Shown piece after piece: positions 21,801 to 30,924 of a stretch of 64,000 nucleotides of DNA. The translations under genes and the position numbers were made by a program. Under the pieces are notes generated by a model. It saw only the letters and a program-made list of their open reading frames with translations. It made no database searches and had not been told where the DNA came from. How positions within the stretch are numbered: position 1 is the first letter of the stretch; each line of letters starts with the position of its first letter. Source of the DNA: Lysinibacillus fusiformis. Lineage in GTDB: Bacteria > Bacillota > Bacilli > Bacillales_A > Planococcaceae. Location: the NCBI GenBank assembly GCA_030027265.1, contig JASENG010000014.1, forward strand, positions 1-64,000, written 5' to 3'.

Positions 21801-22508
21801 ATGGTATTACTCGGTTCAATTATTAATTGCTTATTAATAATTATAGGAGCAACAATTGGTCGCATTTTCAAGGGTATCCCTGAAAAAATGAAAACAACCG
21901 TTTTATCAATTATCGGACTTGCAGTAGCCGCTCTTGGAATCCAAATGAGTATGGAGACTACTAACTTTGTTATTGTGATTATTAGTCTTGTTGTAGGTGC
22001 TGTTATAGGAGAATGGCTCGATCTTGATATGCAATTGTTTCGTTTTGGAAAATGGATTGAAACTAAAATTGGCAATCAAGCGTCAGAAAGTAGTGTAGCA
22101 GAAGGATTTATCAATGCCACATTATTTTTTGTTATTGGTTCGATGGGAATTCTAGGTGCATTAGATAGCGGTATTCGAAATGATCATTCGGTGTTAATCA
22201 CAAAGGGGATTATTGATGGATTTACCGCGATTGTCTTATCATCTACCTTAGGAATAGGTGTGATGATAGCTGCAATCCCCGTTTCTTTATACCAAGGTAC
22301 CATTACTCTTCTTGCAGGGCTGATTAGTAAATACATTCCTGAAGATTTGTTGAACTTATTCATTCTAGAAATGACGGCAACAGGAGGTATTATGATATTG
22401 GCAATCGGGTTGAATATTGCCGGTTTAACTAAGATTCGAGTAGCCAATTTGCTGCCCAGCATTGTGGTAGTTGGAATCATCGTTATATTCATTTTTCTTT
22501 TTCAATGA
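21801..22508 (+). CDS. DUF554 family membrane protein
   Basis: 235 residues, about seven hydrophobic segments, starting VLLGSIINCLLIIIGATIGRIF. This is the DUF554 (YdfK/YqgA-like) family of integral membrane proteins; some relatives have been proposed as transporters but the function is unknown. Gene follows the parB terminator with a weak AGAGG ribosome site. Its last 84 bases overlap the convergent yyaC gene on the other strand. Confidence 0.85.
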   Translation: MVLLGSIINCLLIIIGATIGRIFKGIPEKMKTTVLSIIGLAVAALGIQMSMETTNFVIVIISLVVGAVIGEWLDLDMQLFRFGKWIETKIGNQASESSVAEGFINATLFFVIGSMGILGALDSGIRNDHSVLITKGIIDGFTAIVLSSTLGIGVMIAAIPVSLYQGTITLLAGLISKYIPEDLLNLFILEMTATGGIMILAIGLNIAGLTKIRVANLLPSIVVVGIIVIFIFLFQ

Positions 22509-23057
22509 ATGGCGCTGCCAAGCAAGCAGTAAAGCGCGAGCGATTTTATTGCCCATTGAATACGTAATATTTAATCGGGTATTTTGTAAAACAAGCATTT
22601 CCATAAAGCCTCCAACATTGACGATTCCTTTTATAGAAATGTCACCGATTGGAGGTAATTCTTTTTTTACGGCCTTTCCTGGAAATAGTGGACCATCTTG
22701 GAGAACGATATGACCTACATTTCGCTCGCTTCCCAAACAAGCATCAATGGCAACAATATATGGAGTGATAGGCTTTTGGTTTATTTCCTCTATTGTCGAT
22801 GATAAATTAATGGCATGTAATGGATTTTCAAGTGTTCCAACGACTTCAAACGGAAAAGAATGAAAGCTGGATAAGAAACTGCCCGTTAAAGGACCAAGTG
22901 AATCACCAGTTGAACGATCTGTACCAATGCAACAAAAGATTAATTGTTCATGATCAAAAGGAATATGGTTTAAGAATAAATCACTTAATTGCCAAAGCGC
23001 GCCTGTCTGTTCATGATGGACAAAAGAATTTAAGGGGACTTTTGAAATTTTTTGCAT
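22425..23057 (-). CDS. yyaC: Spore protease-like protein YyaC
   Basis: 210 residues from the ATG at 23057 (a TTG at 23063 is an alternative). Related to the GPR spore endopeptidase fold: LIFCCIGTDRSTGDSLGPLTG at the N-terminus and VAIDACLGSERNVGHIVLQDGPLFPGKAV in the centre are family signatures; the C-terminal part has SIKGIVNVGG. In B. subtilis yyaC is sporulation-associated, so its presence suggests a spore former. Opposite strand to its neighbours and overlapping the DUF554 gene tail-to-tail. Confidence 0.85.
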   Translation of the reverse strand: MQKISKVPLNSFVHHEQTGALWQLSDLFLNHIPFDHEQLIFCCIGTDRSTGDSLGPLTGSFLSSFHSFPFEVVGTLENPLHAINLSSTIEEINQKPITPYIVAIDACLGSERNVGHIVLQDGPLFPGKAVKKELPPIGDISIKGIVNVGGFMEMLVLQNTRLNITYSMGNKIARALLLAWQRHSLKKKNEYNDDSNYHNAGQQIGYSNLS

Positions 23058-23172
23058 AAGCAATTCTCGCTTTCTTTAGAATTGGTAATTATTTATCTTA
23101 TATGGTAAAAATTGAACTATATTGTAATCAAGTATATTCAAATAATTGGTTAGTTATACAAGGAGTGGAAAA

Positions 23173-24105
23173 ATGGCGACAGAAGTTATTGGAGATCAAG
23201 TAGAACAACAAGTTGAAGACATATCAGAGACATCTGTACGGATATGGAGCTATTTTACAAATGAAGAATTATGGTCTGAGGTTTTAAGAGCTTCATTTAA
23301 AATTGTTGTTATTCTAGTGATATCTTATTTAGTGATTTTTATAGGGAAAAGACTTATTACACGAATTCTTACCCTGAAGTTAAAAACACCTCTTAATCAA
23401 AATGAGCGAAGACAGCAAACAATCATTAAATTATTGCATAGCACATTGAGCTATTTTGTTTACTTTTCTGCGATGATTGCAATTCTTTCGGCAATTGGTA
23501 TCCAGATAGGGGGGTTACTTGCTGGAGCAGGGATAGCCGGTTTAGCGATTGGTTTTGGTGCACAAAGCTTAGTAAAAGATATTATCACTGGATTCTTTAT
23601 TATTCTGGAAGATCAATTTGGGGTTGGAGATTATATTAAGCTCAATACAACAAGTGCAGCAGAAGGAACAGTTATTGAAATTGGCTTAAGAACAACTAAA
23701 ATATTGGGATATACAGGAGAGCAATATATTATTCCCAATGGTCAAATTACGGATGTAATTAACTATTCGGTTAATAACTCAAAAGCAATAGTTGATTTGC
23801 AAGTTGGAATAGGTGCCGATGTTGAAAAGATTGAGAGCTTAGTGACACCTTACTTACAAACGCTGCCTGCTAAATTTGAAGAATTAATTGATATCCCTGT
23901 TTTTATAGGCGTACAGAATGTTGTAGGAATTGAAAAGACAATCCGAGTTGTTGCCGAAACAAAACCTTACCAGCATTTTGCAGTTGCACGTACAATACGA
24001 AAAGATATATCAAATATTTTAGAGAAAAACGGTATACCGCTTGCTTATCAAAAAATGATGGTGGTTGATCCGACTTTAAATCTTGGTAAGGAGGATGAGA
24101 AATAA
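23173..24105 (+). CDS. Small-conductance mechanosensitive channel (MscS family)
   Basis: 310 residues from the ATG at 23173, preceded by AAGGAGTGG; an upstream TTG at 23146 lies before this ribosome site. Releases solutes on hypo-osmotic shock. Three membrane helices (about 45-65, 95-115, 120-140), the pore-lining glycine/alanine-rich TM3 GGLLAGAGIAGLAIGFGAQS, and the beta-domain start GVGDYIKL. Corresponds to the MscS gene that sits beside yyzM-ychF in many Bacillales. Stop overlaps the next start (TAATG). Confidence 0.93.
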   Translation: MATEVIGDQVEQQVEDISETSVRIWSYFTNEELWSEVLRASFKIVVILVISYLVIFIGKRLITRILTLKLKTPLNQNERRQQTIIKLLHSTLSYFVYFSAMIAILSAIGIQIGGLLAGAGIAGLAIGFGAQSLVKDIITGFFIILEDQFGVGDYIKLNTTSAAEGTVIEIGLRTTKILGYTGEQYIIPNGQITDVINYSVNNSKAIVDLQVGIGADVEKIESLVTPYLQTLPAKFEELIDIPVFIGVQNVVGIEKTIRVVAETKPYQHFAVARTIRKDISNILEKNGIPLAYQKMMVVDPTLNLGKEDEK

Positions 24106-24305
24106 TGGAACCAAAAGTATTTGAATTAAATGATGTTGTTGAAATGAAAAAGCAGCATCCTTGTGGCACAAATGCTTGGAAAATTATTCGATTAGGTGCA
24201 GACATCCGAATTAAGTGCACGGGATGTGGCCATAGTGTGATGATTCCTCGCCGTGAATTTGAAAAGAAAATGAAAAAAGTGCTAGAAAGAGCTAGTGAAG
24301 AGTAA
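24105..24305 (+). CDS. yyzM: DUF951 small protein (YyzM)
   Basis: 66 residues. Core LNDVVEMKKQHPCGTNAWKI and RIKCTGCGHSVMIPRREFEKK is the DUF951 family, with Cys residues that look like a zinc-knuckle; function unknown. Start codon overlaps the stop of the mscS gene, so the pair is coupled, and it precedes ychF as in B. subtilis. Confidence 0.9.
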   Translation: MEPKVFELNDVVEMKKQHPCGTNAWKIIRLGADIRIKCTGCGHSVMIPRREFEKKMKKVLERASEE

Positions 24306-24454
24306 AACTTTAGCGAATTAGACTTTTTCATCACTTATCCATATAATAAACAAGGGTTTTAAATTATTTAGTCCTATATGTACTAAACTCTATAGTCAAA
24401 CAATAGAACAATCGAAAAAATTAGATGAAAAAATAGAAAGGCGTGGTGACAAAG

Positions 24455-25555
24455 ATGTCTCTAACAGCTGGTATCGTAGGTTTACCGAACGTAGGAAAAT
24501 CTACATTATTTAACGCAATTACAAAAGCAGGCGCATTAGCTGCAAACTACCCATTCGCAACAATTGATCCAAACGTAGGAGTAGTAGAAGTACCTGATGC
24601 ACGTTTAGATAAATTAACGGAATTGGTAGAACCTAAGAAAACTGTTCCAACTGCTTTTGAATTCACTGATATTGCAGGAATAGTAAAAGGCGCTTCAAAA
24701 GGAGAAGGGTTGGGAAACAAATTCCTCTCTCATATCCGTGAAGTAGATGCTATTTGCCAAGTAGTTCGCTGCTTTGAAGATGAAAATATTACGCACGTTT
24801 CAGGCTCTGTGAATCCAATTGATGATATTGAAGTAATCAATTTGGAATTAATCTTAGCGGATATGGAGTCGGTTGAAAAACGTCTTCAACGTGTCGGCAA
24901 AATGGCTAAGCAAAAGGACAAGGAAGCATTAATCGAAGAACCGATTTTAGTGAAATTAAAAGACGCATTAGAAAAAGAAAAACCAGCTCGTTCTGTTGAT
25001 TTATCAGATGATGAATTAAAGGTAATTAAAGGATTGCACCTTTTAACAATCAAACCGATGCTTTATGTAGCAAACGTTTCAGAAGATGAAGTAGCAGATG
25101 CTGCAAACAACAAATATGTACAACAAGTACGTGAATTCGCGGATGCAGAAGGTGCTCAAGTCATTACAATCTGTGCGAAAATCGAAGAAGAAATTTCTGA
25201 ATTAGATGATGAAGAAAAAGCGATGTTCCTGGAAGAACTAGGAATTGAAGAATCTGGTTTAGACCAATTGATTCGTGCTTCTTACGACTTATTAGGGTTA
25301 GCAACTTACTTTACAGCTGGTGTACAAGAAGTTCGTGCATGGACTTTCCGAAAAGGAATGAAAGCTCCGCAATGTGCAGGTGTCATTCACTCTGATTTTG
25401 AGCGCGGATTTATTCGTGCAGAAACAGTTGCCTATGAAGATCTAGTTGAAGCTGGCTCAATGGCAGCAGCAAAAGAAGCAGGCAAGGTACGTTTAGAGGG
25501 GAAAGAGTACGTTGTACAAGACGGCGACGTTATGCTATTCCGTTTCAACGTCTAA
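24455..25555 (+). CDS. ychF: Redox/ribosome-associated GTPase-like ATPase YchF
   Basis: 366 residues from the ATG at 24455, equal to the B. subtilis homologue; the GTG at 24443 would add four. Obg-family P-loop protein that prefers ATP and associates with ribosomes. G1 GLPNVGKSTLF, switch TDIAGIVKGASKGEGLGNKFL, and the C-terminal TGS domain ending GDVMLFRFNV. Typical ychF codon bias suggests high expression. Confidence 0.96.
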   Translation: MSLTAGIVGLPNVGKSTLFNAITKAGALAANYPFATIDPNVGVVEVPDARLDKLTELVEPKKTVPTAFEFTDIAGIVKGASKGEGLGNKFLSHIREVDAICQVVRCFEDENITHVSGSVNPIDDIEVINLELILADMESVEKRLQRVGKMAKQKDKEALIEEPILVKLKDALEKEKPARSVDLSDDELKVIKGLHLLTIKPMLYVANVSEDEVADAANNKYVQQVREFADAEGAQVITICAKIEEEISELDDEEKAMFLEELGIEESGLDQLIRASYDLLGLATYFTAGVQEVRAWTFRKGMKAPQCAGVIHSDFERGFIRAETVAYEDLVEAGSMAAAKEAGKVRLEGKEYVVQDGDVMLFRFNV

Positions 25556-25573
25556 TAAAATATCGACATATAT

Positions 25574-25602
25574 AAAAGGCGTCCGAACTAGGACGCCTTT
25601 TT
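25574..25602. terminator. Bidirectional terminator ychF / DUF3267
   Basis: AAAAGGCGTCC-gaacta-GGACGCCTTTTT, a perfect 11-base-pair stem with T runs on both strands, between two convergent genes. Confidence 0.9.
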
Positions 25603-26151
25603 CTTATTTTCATCTAAATAAACGTATACACTAAACTGTTCAGGAACATCCTGTACCAAACAATCATCGGGAAACTTCCTGAGCTTGTTGATGCCGATAA
25701 AATTAGCGAGGCCCCCTGCCATAAAAGAGGCACTTGCAAGCAGTAAAGGATAGCTGCCAATTGCGAAGCCGATTGCTAATGGGATAATACCCGTGATTGA
25801 AAAGGATGTTAAAAAGACAGATTGGTAATGTCCATTTTTGATTTTCTCCGTTGTTTTTGAAAAGATTAACCCTTTTTCAAGATAGATGGAGAGCGATATC
25901 GATTCACGTGCTACTTTACACCGCAAACGATAACCGATGATATTTATTAATTCATTGGCAATAACTAATAATAATGAGACAAATAGGTAGATAACGACAC
26001 CAAGGATAAACCGAAGTATATTAAATGAAAATCCAGGCTGCAGGAAATAATTTATACCAGTAAATAGGATACTCAAAATAACCGTTAAAATTATTGTTTG
26101 CTTCACTATTGTTTGCTCATTTATTGTGACGACTTTTACATTGTCAGACAT
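25588..26151 (-). CDS. DUF3267 membrane protein, HEXXH motif lost
   Basis: 187 residues from the ATG at 26151 (upstream AAGG); a longer frame upstream overlaps the neighbour and lacks a better ribosome site. Four to five hydrophobic segments. It is a paralogue of the gene directly upstream: both share LRKFPD..LV.D.PE...VYVY at the C-terminus and TG(M/I)IP near the middle. At the place of the neighbour's HEIFH it reads NELIN, so both zinc-binding His are missing. Seven bases separate the two genes, so they are co-expressed. Function unknown; perhaps a catalytically dead partner. Confidence 0.75.
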   Translation of the reverse strand: MSDNVKVVTINEQTIVKQTIILTVILSILFTGINYFLQPGFSFNILRFILGVVIYLFVSLLLVIANELINIIGYRLRCKVARESISLSIYLEKGLIFSKTTEKIKNGHYQSVFLTSFSITGIIPLAIGFAIGSYPLLLASASFMAGGLANFIGINKLRKFPDDCLVQDVPEQFSVYVYLDENKKKAS

Positions 26152-26158
26152 AGTAACC

Positions 26159-26707
26159 TTAACCCCTTTCTTCATATACATACAACCTTGGCAATTCTGG
26201 ATCATCTTTGACAAGAAAAGTATCTGGAAATTTACGCAACTCCTTATACATATAAAAGTCTCCGAGAGCTCCTGCTATAAGAAATGCTCCCAATAACAAC
26301 AACATGTTTGATTGGACAGCAAATCCGATAATCGCAGGAATCATTCCAGTTGTCCAAAAAGGTAATAATAACGATTTTTTCATCGCTTTATTTGTTAAAG
26401 GCTGTGTGGTAGTTGCATAGGCAACTCCTAATTTTAAATTGACGCCATATTCCAATTGTTTAAATTGGACATTACCGAAAACCATAAATCCGATTAAATG
26501 AAAAATTTCATGGAGTCCGATTAGTGCAATGTAATAGATGAAGAATAACGGTATATCCCAAACGGATAAATGGAACGAAAAACGATGTTGAATTAGTCCA
26601 TTGATAGCGAGGAATCCTACGCTTAAGCCAAGAGTTAACCATATATTCATTTTTGAAATTTTTCTCATATCAAGTGTAATGATTGCGGGTTTTACATCTT
26701 GCGACAT
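26159..26707 (-). CDS. DUF3267 putative membrane zinc metalloprotease
   Basis: 182 residues, four or five membrane segments, with HEXXH in ALIGLHEIFHLIGFMVFG (about 64-80), the pattern of membrane-embedded zinc peptidases. Such DUF3267 (YhaJ/putative zincin peptidase) proteins are common in Bacillales without an assigned substrate. First gene of a two-gene minus-strand unit with its degenerate copy. Confidence 0.75.
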   Translation of the reverse strand: MSQDVKPAIITLDMRKISKMNIWLTLGLSVGFLAINGLIQHRFSFHLSVWDIPLFFIYYIALIGLHEIFHLIGFMVFGNVQFKQLEYGVNLKLGVAYATTTQPLTNKAMKKSLLLPFWTTGMIPAIIGFAVQSNMLLLLGAFLIAGALGDFYMYKELRKFPDTFLVKDDPELPRLYVYEERG

Positions 26708-26845
26708 TTTTTCACTTCCCTTATGTACTTATTATAAAGGGTTCAAAACTAAATGGAACTGTTAAAATAATTACATTTATAAATACGTAGATCGGTAGAT
26801 TGCAATTAGCAAATTCCAAGTTTTTTTGAATAACCTTAATCTTTG

Positions 26846-26874
26846 TTGCATAAAGGATTGAACTGTGCTACAAT
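26846..26874 (+). promoter_or_regulatory. rpsF operon promoter
   Basis: TTGCAT (26846-26851), 17-base spacer, TACAAT (26869-26874). Predicted start near 26881, giving a 75-base leader before rpsF. Confidence 0.8.
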
Positions 26875-26903
26875 TCAATGATGTGAGTATATATTACTTA
26901 CTC

Positions 26904-26933
26904 CTTGCTCTTCGCAATGTCGGAGAGCCCAAG
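26904..26933 (+). promoter_or_regulatory. Candidate ribosomal-protein leader hairpin (S6:S18 type)
   Basis: In the rpsF leader CTTGCTCT pairs with AGAGC-CC-AAG around a 12-base loop, just before the rpsF ribosome site. Firmicute rpsF leaders carry an RNA that binds the S6-S18 complex for feedback control; position and the bulged pattern fit, but I could not check the conserved nucleotides rigorously. Confidence 0.4.
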
Positions 26934-26955
26934 TCCATAAGGAGGTGCAAAAAAG

Positions 26956-27243
26956 ATGAAAAAGTATGAAGTAATGTACATCGTTCGTCCTAACATTGAA
27001 GACGAAGCGAAAAAAGCATTAGTAGAACGCTTCAATGAAGTTTTAACTTCAAACGGCGCTGAAATCATCGAGTCTAAAGAGTGGGGCAAACGCCGCTTAG
27101 CTTATGAAATCAACGACTTCCGTGAAGGTTACTACCAAATCGTAAAAGCTAACGCTGGTACTGAAGCTATCAACGAATTCACTCGTTTAGCTAACATCAG
27201 CGAAGACATTATCCGTCACATGGCTGTTCGTGAAGAAGCTTAA
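26956..27243 (+). CDS. rpsF: 30S ribosomal protein S6
   Basis: 95 residues, starting [20 protein letters not shown]; the RRNA/S18-binding face [19 protein letters not shown] is conserved. First gene of rpsF-ssb-rpsR, the order used throughout Firmicutes. Ribosome site AAGGAGGTG. Confidence 0.99.
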   Translation: MKKYEVMYIVRPNIEDEAKKALVERFNEVLTSNGAEIIESKEWGKRRLAYEINDFREGYYQIVKANAGTEAINEFTRLANISEDIIRHMAVREEA

Positions 27244-27292
27244 TTTAACATTTAATTTTAACAAAAATCGCTGAAAAAAGGAGGTTGAAATT

Positions 27293-27862
27293 GTGATAAA
27301 CCGTGTCGTATTAGTTGGAAGACTTACGAAAGATCCAGAGCTTCGTTATACACCGAGCGGCGTTCCTATGACTCGTTTTACAGTCGCTGTAAATAGAACA
27401 TTTTCGAACCAACAAGGTGATCGGGAAGCAGACTTTATCGGATGCATCGCTTGGAGAAAACAAGCCGAAAACTTAGCAAACTTCATGAGAAAAGGGAGTT
27501 TGATTGGTGTTGAAGGCCGTATTCAAACTGGCAGCTTCGAGGGTCAAGATGGTAAACGTGTTTATACTACGGATGTTGTAGCGGATGCTGTGCAATTCTT
27601 AGAGCCGCGAAACAACACTGGTGGTGGAATGCCAAATCAACAGTATGGAGGGCAACCACAATATGGAGGGCAGCCTTCATATAGTACAAGCCAACCAAAC
27701 CAACAATTTGGCGGCGGCAACATGGATCAAGATCCATTTGCTCCTTCTTACCAACAATCTCAACCTTCTGCTAATCAGCAAAATTATACACGTGTTGATG
27801 AGGATCCATTTGCATCAAGCAAAGGACCAATCGAAGTTTCTGAGGACGACTTGCCGTTCTAA
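27293..27862 (+). CDS. ssb: Single-stranded DNA-binding protein SsbA
   Basis: 189 residues, GTG start after AAAGGAGGTTG. OB fold (1-105) opens with [22 protein letters not shown]; then a Gly/Gln/Asn-rich flexible linker with PQYGG-type repeats; the acidic tip DDLPF recruits repair and replication proteins. Lies between the two ribosomal genes as in B. subtilis. Confidence 0.98.
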   Translation: MINRVVLVGRLTKDPELRYTPSGVPMTRFTVAVNRTFSNQQGDREADFIGCIAWRKQAENLANFMRKGSLIGVEGRIQTGSFEGQDGKRVYTTDVVADAVQFLEPRNNTGGGMPNQQYGGQPQYGGQPSYSTSQPNQQFGGGNMDQDPFAPSYQQSQPSANQQNYTRVDEDPFASSKGPIEVSEDDLPF

Positions 27863-27919
27863 TAAGAAAGCGGAAGCCAGATATCAGAAGCTAAAAACTA
27901 ATAAAGGAGGAATATCGAA

Positions 27920-28156
27920 ATGGCACAACGTCGCGGAGGCCGCAAACGCCGTAAAGTTTGTTACTTCACTTCAAACAACATTACTACAATCGATTATAAA
28001 GATGTAGATTTACTTAAAAAGTTCATTTCTGAACGCGGTAAAATTTTACCACGTCGCGTAACTGGTACAAGTGCAAAATACCAACGCAAATTAACTACAG
28101 CTATTAAACGTTCTCGTATTATGGCTCTTCTTCCATTCGTAGCGGAAGATAAATAA
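27920..28156 (+). CDS. rpsR: 30S ribosomal protein S18
   Basis: 78 residues, [20 protein letters not shown] to [28 protein letters not shown] is the conserved S18 core. Partner of S6 in the 30S platform. Ribosome site AAAGGAGG. Confidence 0.99.
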   Translation: MAQRRGGRKRRKVCYFTSNNITTIDYKDVDLLKKFISERGKILPRRVTGTSAKYQRKLTTAIKRSRIMALLPFVAEDK

Positions 28157-28166
28157 GATTTATCTA

Positions 28167-28206
28167 AAAAGTACAACAAGGGTCAGACTTTGTTGTACTT
28201 TTTTAT
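28167..28206 (+). terminator. rpsF-ssb-rpsR terminator
   Basis: AAAGTACAACAA / TTGTTGTACTTT stem with a T run, 11 bases after the rpsR stop. Confidence 0.9.
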
Positions 28207-28237
28207 TTTGTTAAAGAGTTTGTAGGGCATCTGCCAA

Positions 28238-28278
28238 TAAAAAAAGAGTTATCCCCCTAAATTGCTAAGGGATAACTC
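28238..28278 (-). terminator. CNNM gene terminator
   Basis: GAGTTATCCC / GGGATAACTC, perfect 10-base-pair stem with a 13-base loop, followed on the minus strand by a T run; 12 bases after the CNNM stop. Confidence 0.9.
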
Positions 28279-28289
28279 GACTAACTCAT

Positions 28290-29525
28290 TTAATTCTCTA
28301 CTTCTTGCTTTAGAATCTGTACTTTCTTTATAGCTCCATTATCGGTCGTCAAGATTTTGAAGGTAAGGTGATTCCGTACAATAATATCCCCCTCATTCGG
28401 AATGTCCTTAATTTCATTTAGCAGGTATCCTGCCAGAACGTCCTCATCTTCTGGTATATCTGTATAAAAAATTGTATTTAATCGATGGAGTGTTATTTTT
28501 CCATCACAAATGATTTCAGATTCGGTTAATTTTTCAACTAGACTGTCACTATTTTGATCCATTTCGTCTTCAATTTCAAAACCAAGCATTACTTCAAGGA
28601 TATCCTCATGGGTTAGAATGCCCTCTGTACCGCCATATTCCTCCAATACAATGGCCATATGCTTCTTTTCTTTTGTCATTTTACTTAATACCAAATCGAT
28701 CGAATGGAACTCATAAATAAATAATGGGCTGTTATCCGAAAACGCTTTTAAAGGTTTTTCAGGCTCCAAGGACCAGGAAATAATATTCTTTGAGTGGAAT
28801 ACGGCAATGATTTCATCAATACTGTCGCCATAAACAGGGTATCTCGTATAAGGGTTCTGCATAACGAGATTGCGTGCTTCCTCAAATGTAATCGTACTTG
28901 GAAGAGCAATAATATCGATTCTTGGTGTTTTCATGGCATCCTTTACATTTAGCTCATAAAAATCCATAACTCCCTTGATCCGATGGGACTCCGCTTGATT
29001 AAAGGTTCCTTCAACGTCTGCTATATCAACCATTGTACGCAGTTCCTCTTTGGATATGGAGACGTTAATAGGCTGACCTTTAGATAACGCTCTTGTGATA
29101 CGCCCAGTTAGCCAATTAAGGATTAATGTAATCGGTTTAAAAATAATGACGAAGAACTGAATGACTGGGTATACAAGAAAGGAAATTCGATCAGGAAAAG
29201 AAGCGGCAATTGATTTTGGAATAACTTCTGAAAAGACAATTATAATGACAGTCAGAATTACCGAGGCGAGTCCAAGATTAAATCCATATTGGATGGCAAG
29301 TGTTGTCACCAATGTTGGCAGTAGTATATTGGCGATATTATTCCCTATCAAAATTGTCGTAATGAATTCACTCGGTTTTGATACTAAATTTAAAAGATTC
29401 TCAGCTTTTTTATTCCCATTACTCGCTTTTGTTTGCAGCCTCATTCTATTGGTTGCGGTTAATGCTGTCTCGCTTCCTGAAAAGAAAAATGAAACGAATA
29501 ATAAGAAAATGATCGCAATGATCAC
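28290..29525 (-). CDS. CNNM/CorC-family transporter (hemolysin III-like, DUF21-CBS)
   Basis: 411 residues, GTG start after AGGGGG. Three to four N-terminal membrane segments (DUF21, 1-185, with FFSGSETALTA), two CBS domains (about 205-325, beginning MKTPRIDIIALP) and a C-terminal CorC_HlyC domain. Relatives (MpfA, YhdP) export magnesium in Bacillales; magnesium or a related cation is the likely substrate here. Alone on the minus strand between rpsR and yybS. Confidence 0.88.
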   Translation of the reverse strand: MIIAIIFLLFVSFFFSGSETALTATNRMRLQTKASNGNKKAENLLNLVSKPSEFITTILIGNNIANILLPTLVTTLAIQYGFNLGLASVILTVIIIVFSEVIPKSIAASFPDRISFLVYPVIQFFVIIFKPITLILNWLTGRITRALSKGQPINVSISKEELRTMVDIADVEGTFNQAESHRIKGVMDFYELNVKDAMKTPRIDIIALPSTITFEEARNLVMQNPYTRYPVYGDSIDEIIAVFHSKNIISWSLEPEKPLKAFSDNSPLFIYEFHSIDLVLSKMTKEKKHMAIVLEEYGGTEGILTHEDILEVMLGFEIEDEMDQNSDSLVEKLTESEIICDGKITLHRLNTIFYTDIPEDEDVLAGYLLNEIKDIPNEGDIIVRNHLTFKILTTDNGAIKKVQILKQEVEN

Positions 29526-29819
29526 AGTTAATTTCCCCCTTGAAATACAAAACTTACATAATAGTATTAATTAATTCGTAAGGAATTTCAACTTTGAAGG
29601 CAGTCGAAGAGTAGGATAGGAATAATATTGGAGGAGGATTTATAAAAAGAAAGGAGTCATTTTAAATAAATAATAACCAATGATTTCTATTCCCTAGCAT
29701 AGGATGGACATTTTTGAAGAATCATATAGGGCCATGAACGATTTTTAATTACTTCAGTTTATTTACTTAAAGTATAAGAACTCTTTTACTAAATAGGAGT
29801 GGAAGTGAATATAATAAGA

Positions 29820-29860
29820 AAAGTCGACAAAATCCCTCATAGATTTTGTCGACTTTATTG
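29820..29860. terminator. Orphan terminator-like hairpin
   Basis: 15-base-pair perfect stem, 7-base loop, followed by TATTG; see the intergenic entry. Confidence 0.6.
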
Positions 29861-29895
29861 ATACAAAACAGGTGCTTCCCTCTGACTTTGCATTT

Positions 29896-29924
29896 TTGTC
29901 CTATATATAAAAAGATGGTACAAT
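29896..29924 (+). promoter_or_regulatory. yybS-gdpP operon promoter
   Basis: TTGTCC (29896-29901), 17-base spacer, TACAAT (29919-29924), about 46 bases before the yybS start. Confidence 0.75.
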
Positions 29925-29970
29925 ATACGAATGACAAGGATTTTTCTAATTAGTCAAAGGAAGGTTATAA

Positions 29971-30912
29971 ATGCCGAACAATCAAACCAAAAGGCTGGCT
30001 CATGGTGCTATGATGATTGCACTATTTGCGATTTTAATGGCCATTGCCACATATGTACCCATCGTTAATATTGTTGCAACATTGTTTGCGCCGCTGCCAT
30101 TCGCTTGGTATAGTGCAAAATATGATCGAAGTTCTTCGCTTTTAGTTTCTTTCATCGGGTGTATCGCTACTTTCTTCATTGGAGGATTACTCATCATTCC
30201 CTTTGCCCTTATCTATGCAGCAATCGGGGTTGTAATGGGAGATGCACTGCGGTTAAAGAGAAGCAAAGTATTCTTGTTGATGTCAACAGGAATTACAACA
30301 TTAATTACTTTTGCCATAGAATATGTTATATCCTTAAAGTTATTTGAAATGGATATTATCAAAAGATTTATGGATATCATGCGAGAAAGCTATCTGAAAT
30401 CCGCTGAACTTTCTCAAAGCATGGGGGGGCAAAACCCTTTTGATGAGCAAACAGTAAGCAGAATGTTTGATACGCTGGAAATGTTAATCCCAGCTTCTAT
30501 TACAATAGCGGTCTTCTTTACTACATTTATTATTATTTTATTAAATCTGCCAATGTTAAAACGCTTTGGCGTTAATATCCCAAAATTTCGTTCTTTTGAG
30601 AATATGCGTTTGCCAAGAGCGGTATTATGGTATTACTTAATTGTATTGTCGATTAACTTATTTATTAAACCTGAAATTGGCTCAGCACTTTACGTTATTT
30701 GTCTTAACTTTTCATTAGTGCTATGGATGCTGTTGGTTCTACAAGGACTTTCACTTATTTATTACATCCTAAGTGCATTTGGTTCTCCTAAGTTTTTAAA
30801 AGTACTTGCAGCTATTATGGCATTCCCACTGTATTCCTTCTTCATATTATTAGGGATAATGGATTTAGGTTTTGACATACGTTCATTTGTAAAAGGTAAG
30901 ATTCAGAAGTAG
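29971..30912 (+). CDS. yybS: YybS family membrane protein (DUF2232)
   Basis: 313 residues with about eight hydrophobic segments. DUF2232 family: RLAHGAMMIALFAILMAIATYVPI at the N-terminus. In Bacillales it always precedes gdpP; function unknown, and the fold recalls ECF-type S components. Twelve bases separate it from gdpP. Confidence 0.85.
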   Translation: MPNNQTKRLAHGAMMIALFAILMAIATYVPIVNIVATLFAPLPFAWYSAKYDRSSSLLVSFIGCIATFFIGGLLIIPFALIYAAIGVVMGDALRLKRSKVFLLMSTGITTLITFAIEYVISLKLFEMDIIKRFMDIMRESYLKSAELSQSMGGQNPFDEQTVSRMFDTLEMLIPASITIAVFFTTFIIILLNLPMLKRFGVNIPKFRSFENMRLPRAVLWYYLIVLSINLFIKPEIGSALYVICLNFSLVLWMLLVLQGLSLIYYILSAFGSPKFLKVLAAIMAFPLYSFFILLGIMDLGFDIRSFVKGKIQK

Positions 30913-30924
30913 GGAGCTGATAAA

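Larger units (their letters stand above)
29526..29970. other. Intergenic stretch with an orphan hairpin
   Basis: 445 bases with no supported gene. A perfect hairpin AAAGTCGACAAAATC / GATTTTGTCGACTTT (29820-29856) with A and T flanks looks like a bidirectional terminator although no gene ends here; it could close a small untranslated RNA. The yybS promoter follows at 29896-29924. Confidence 0.4.
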
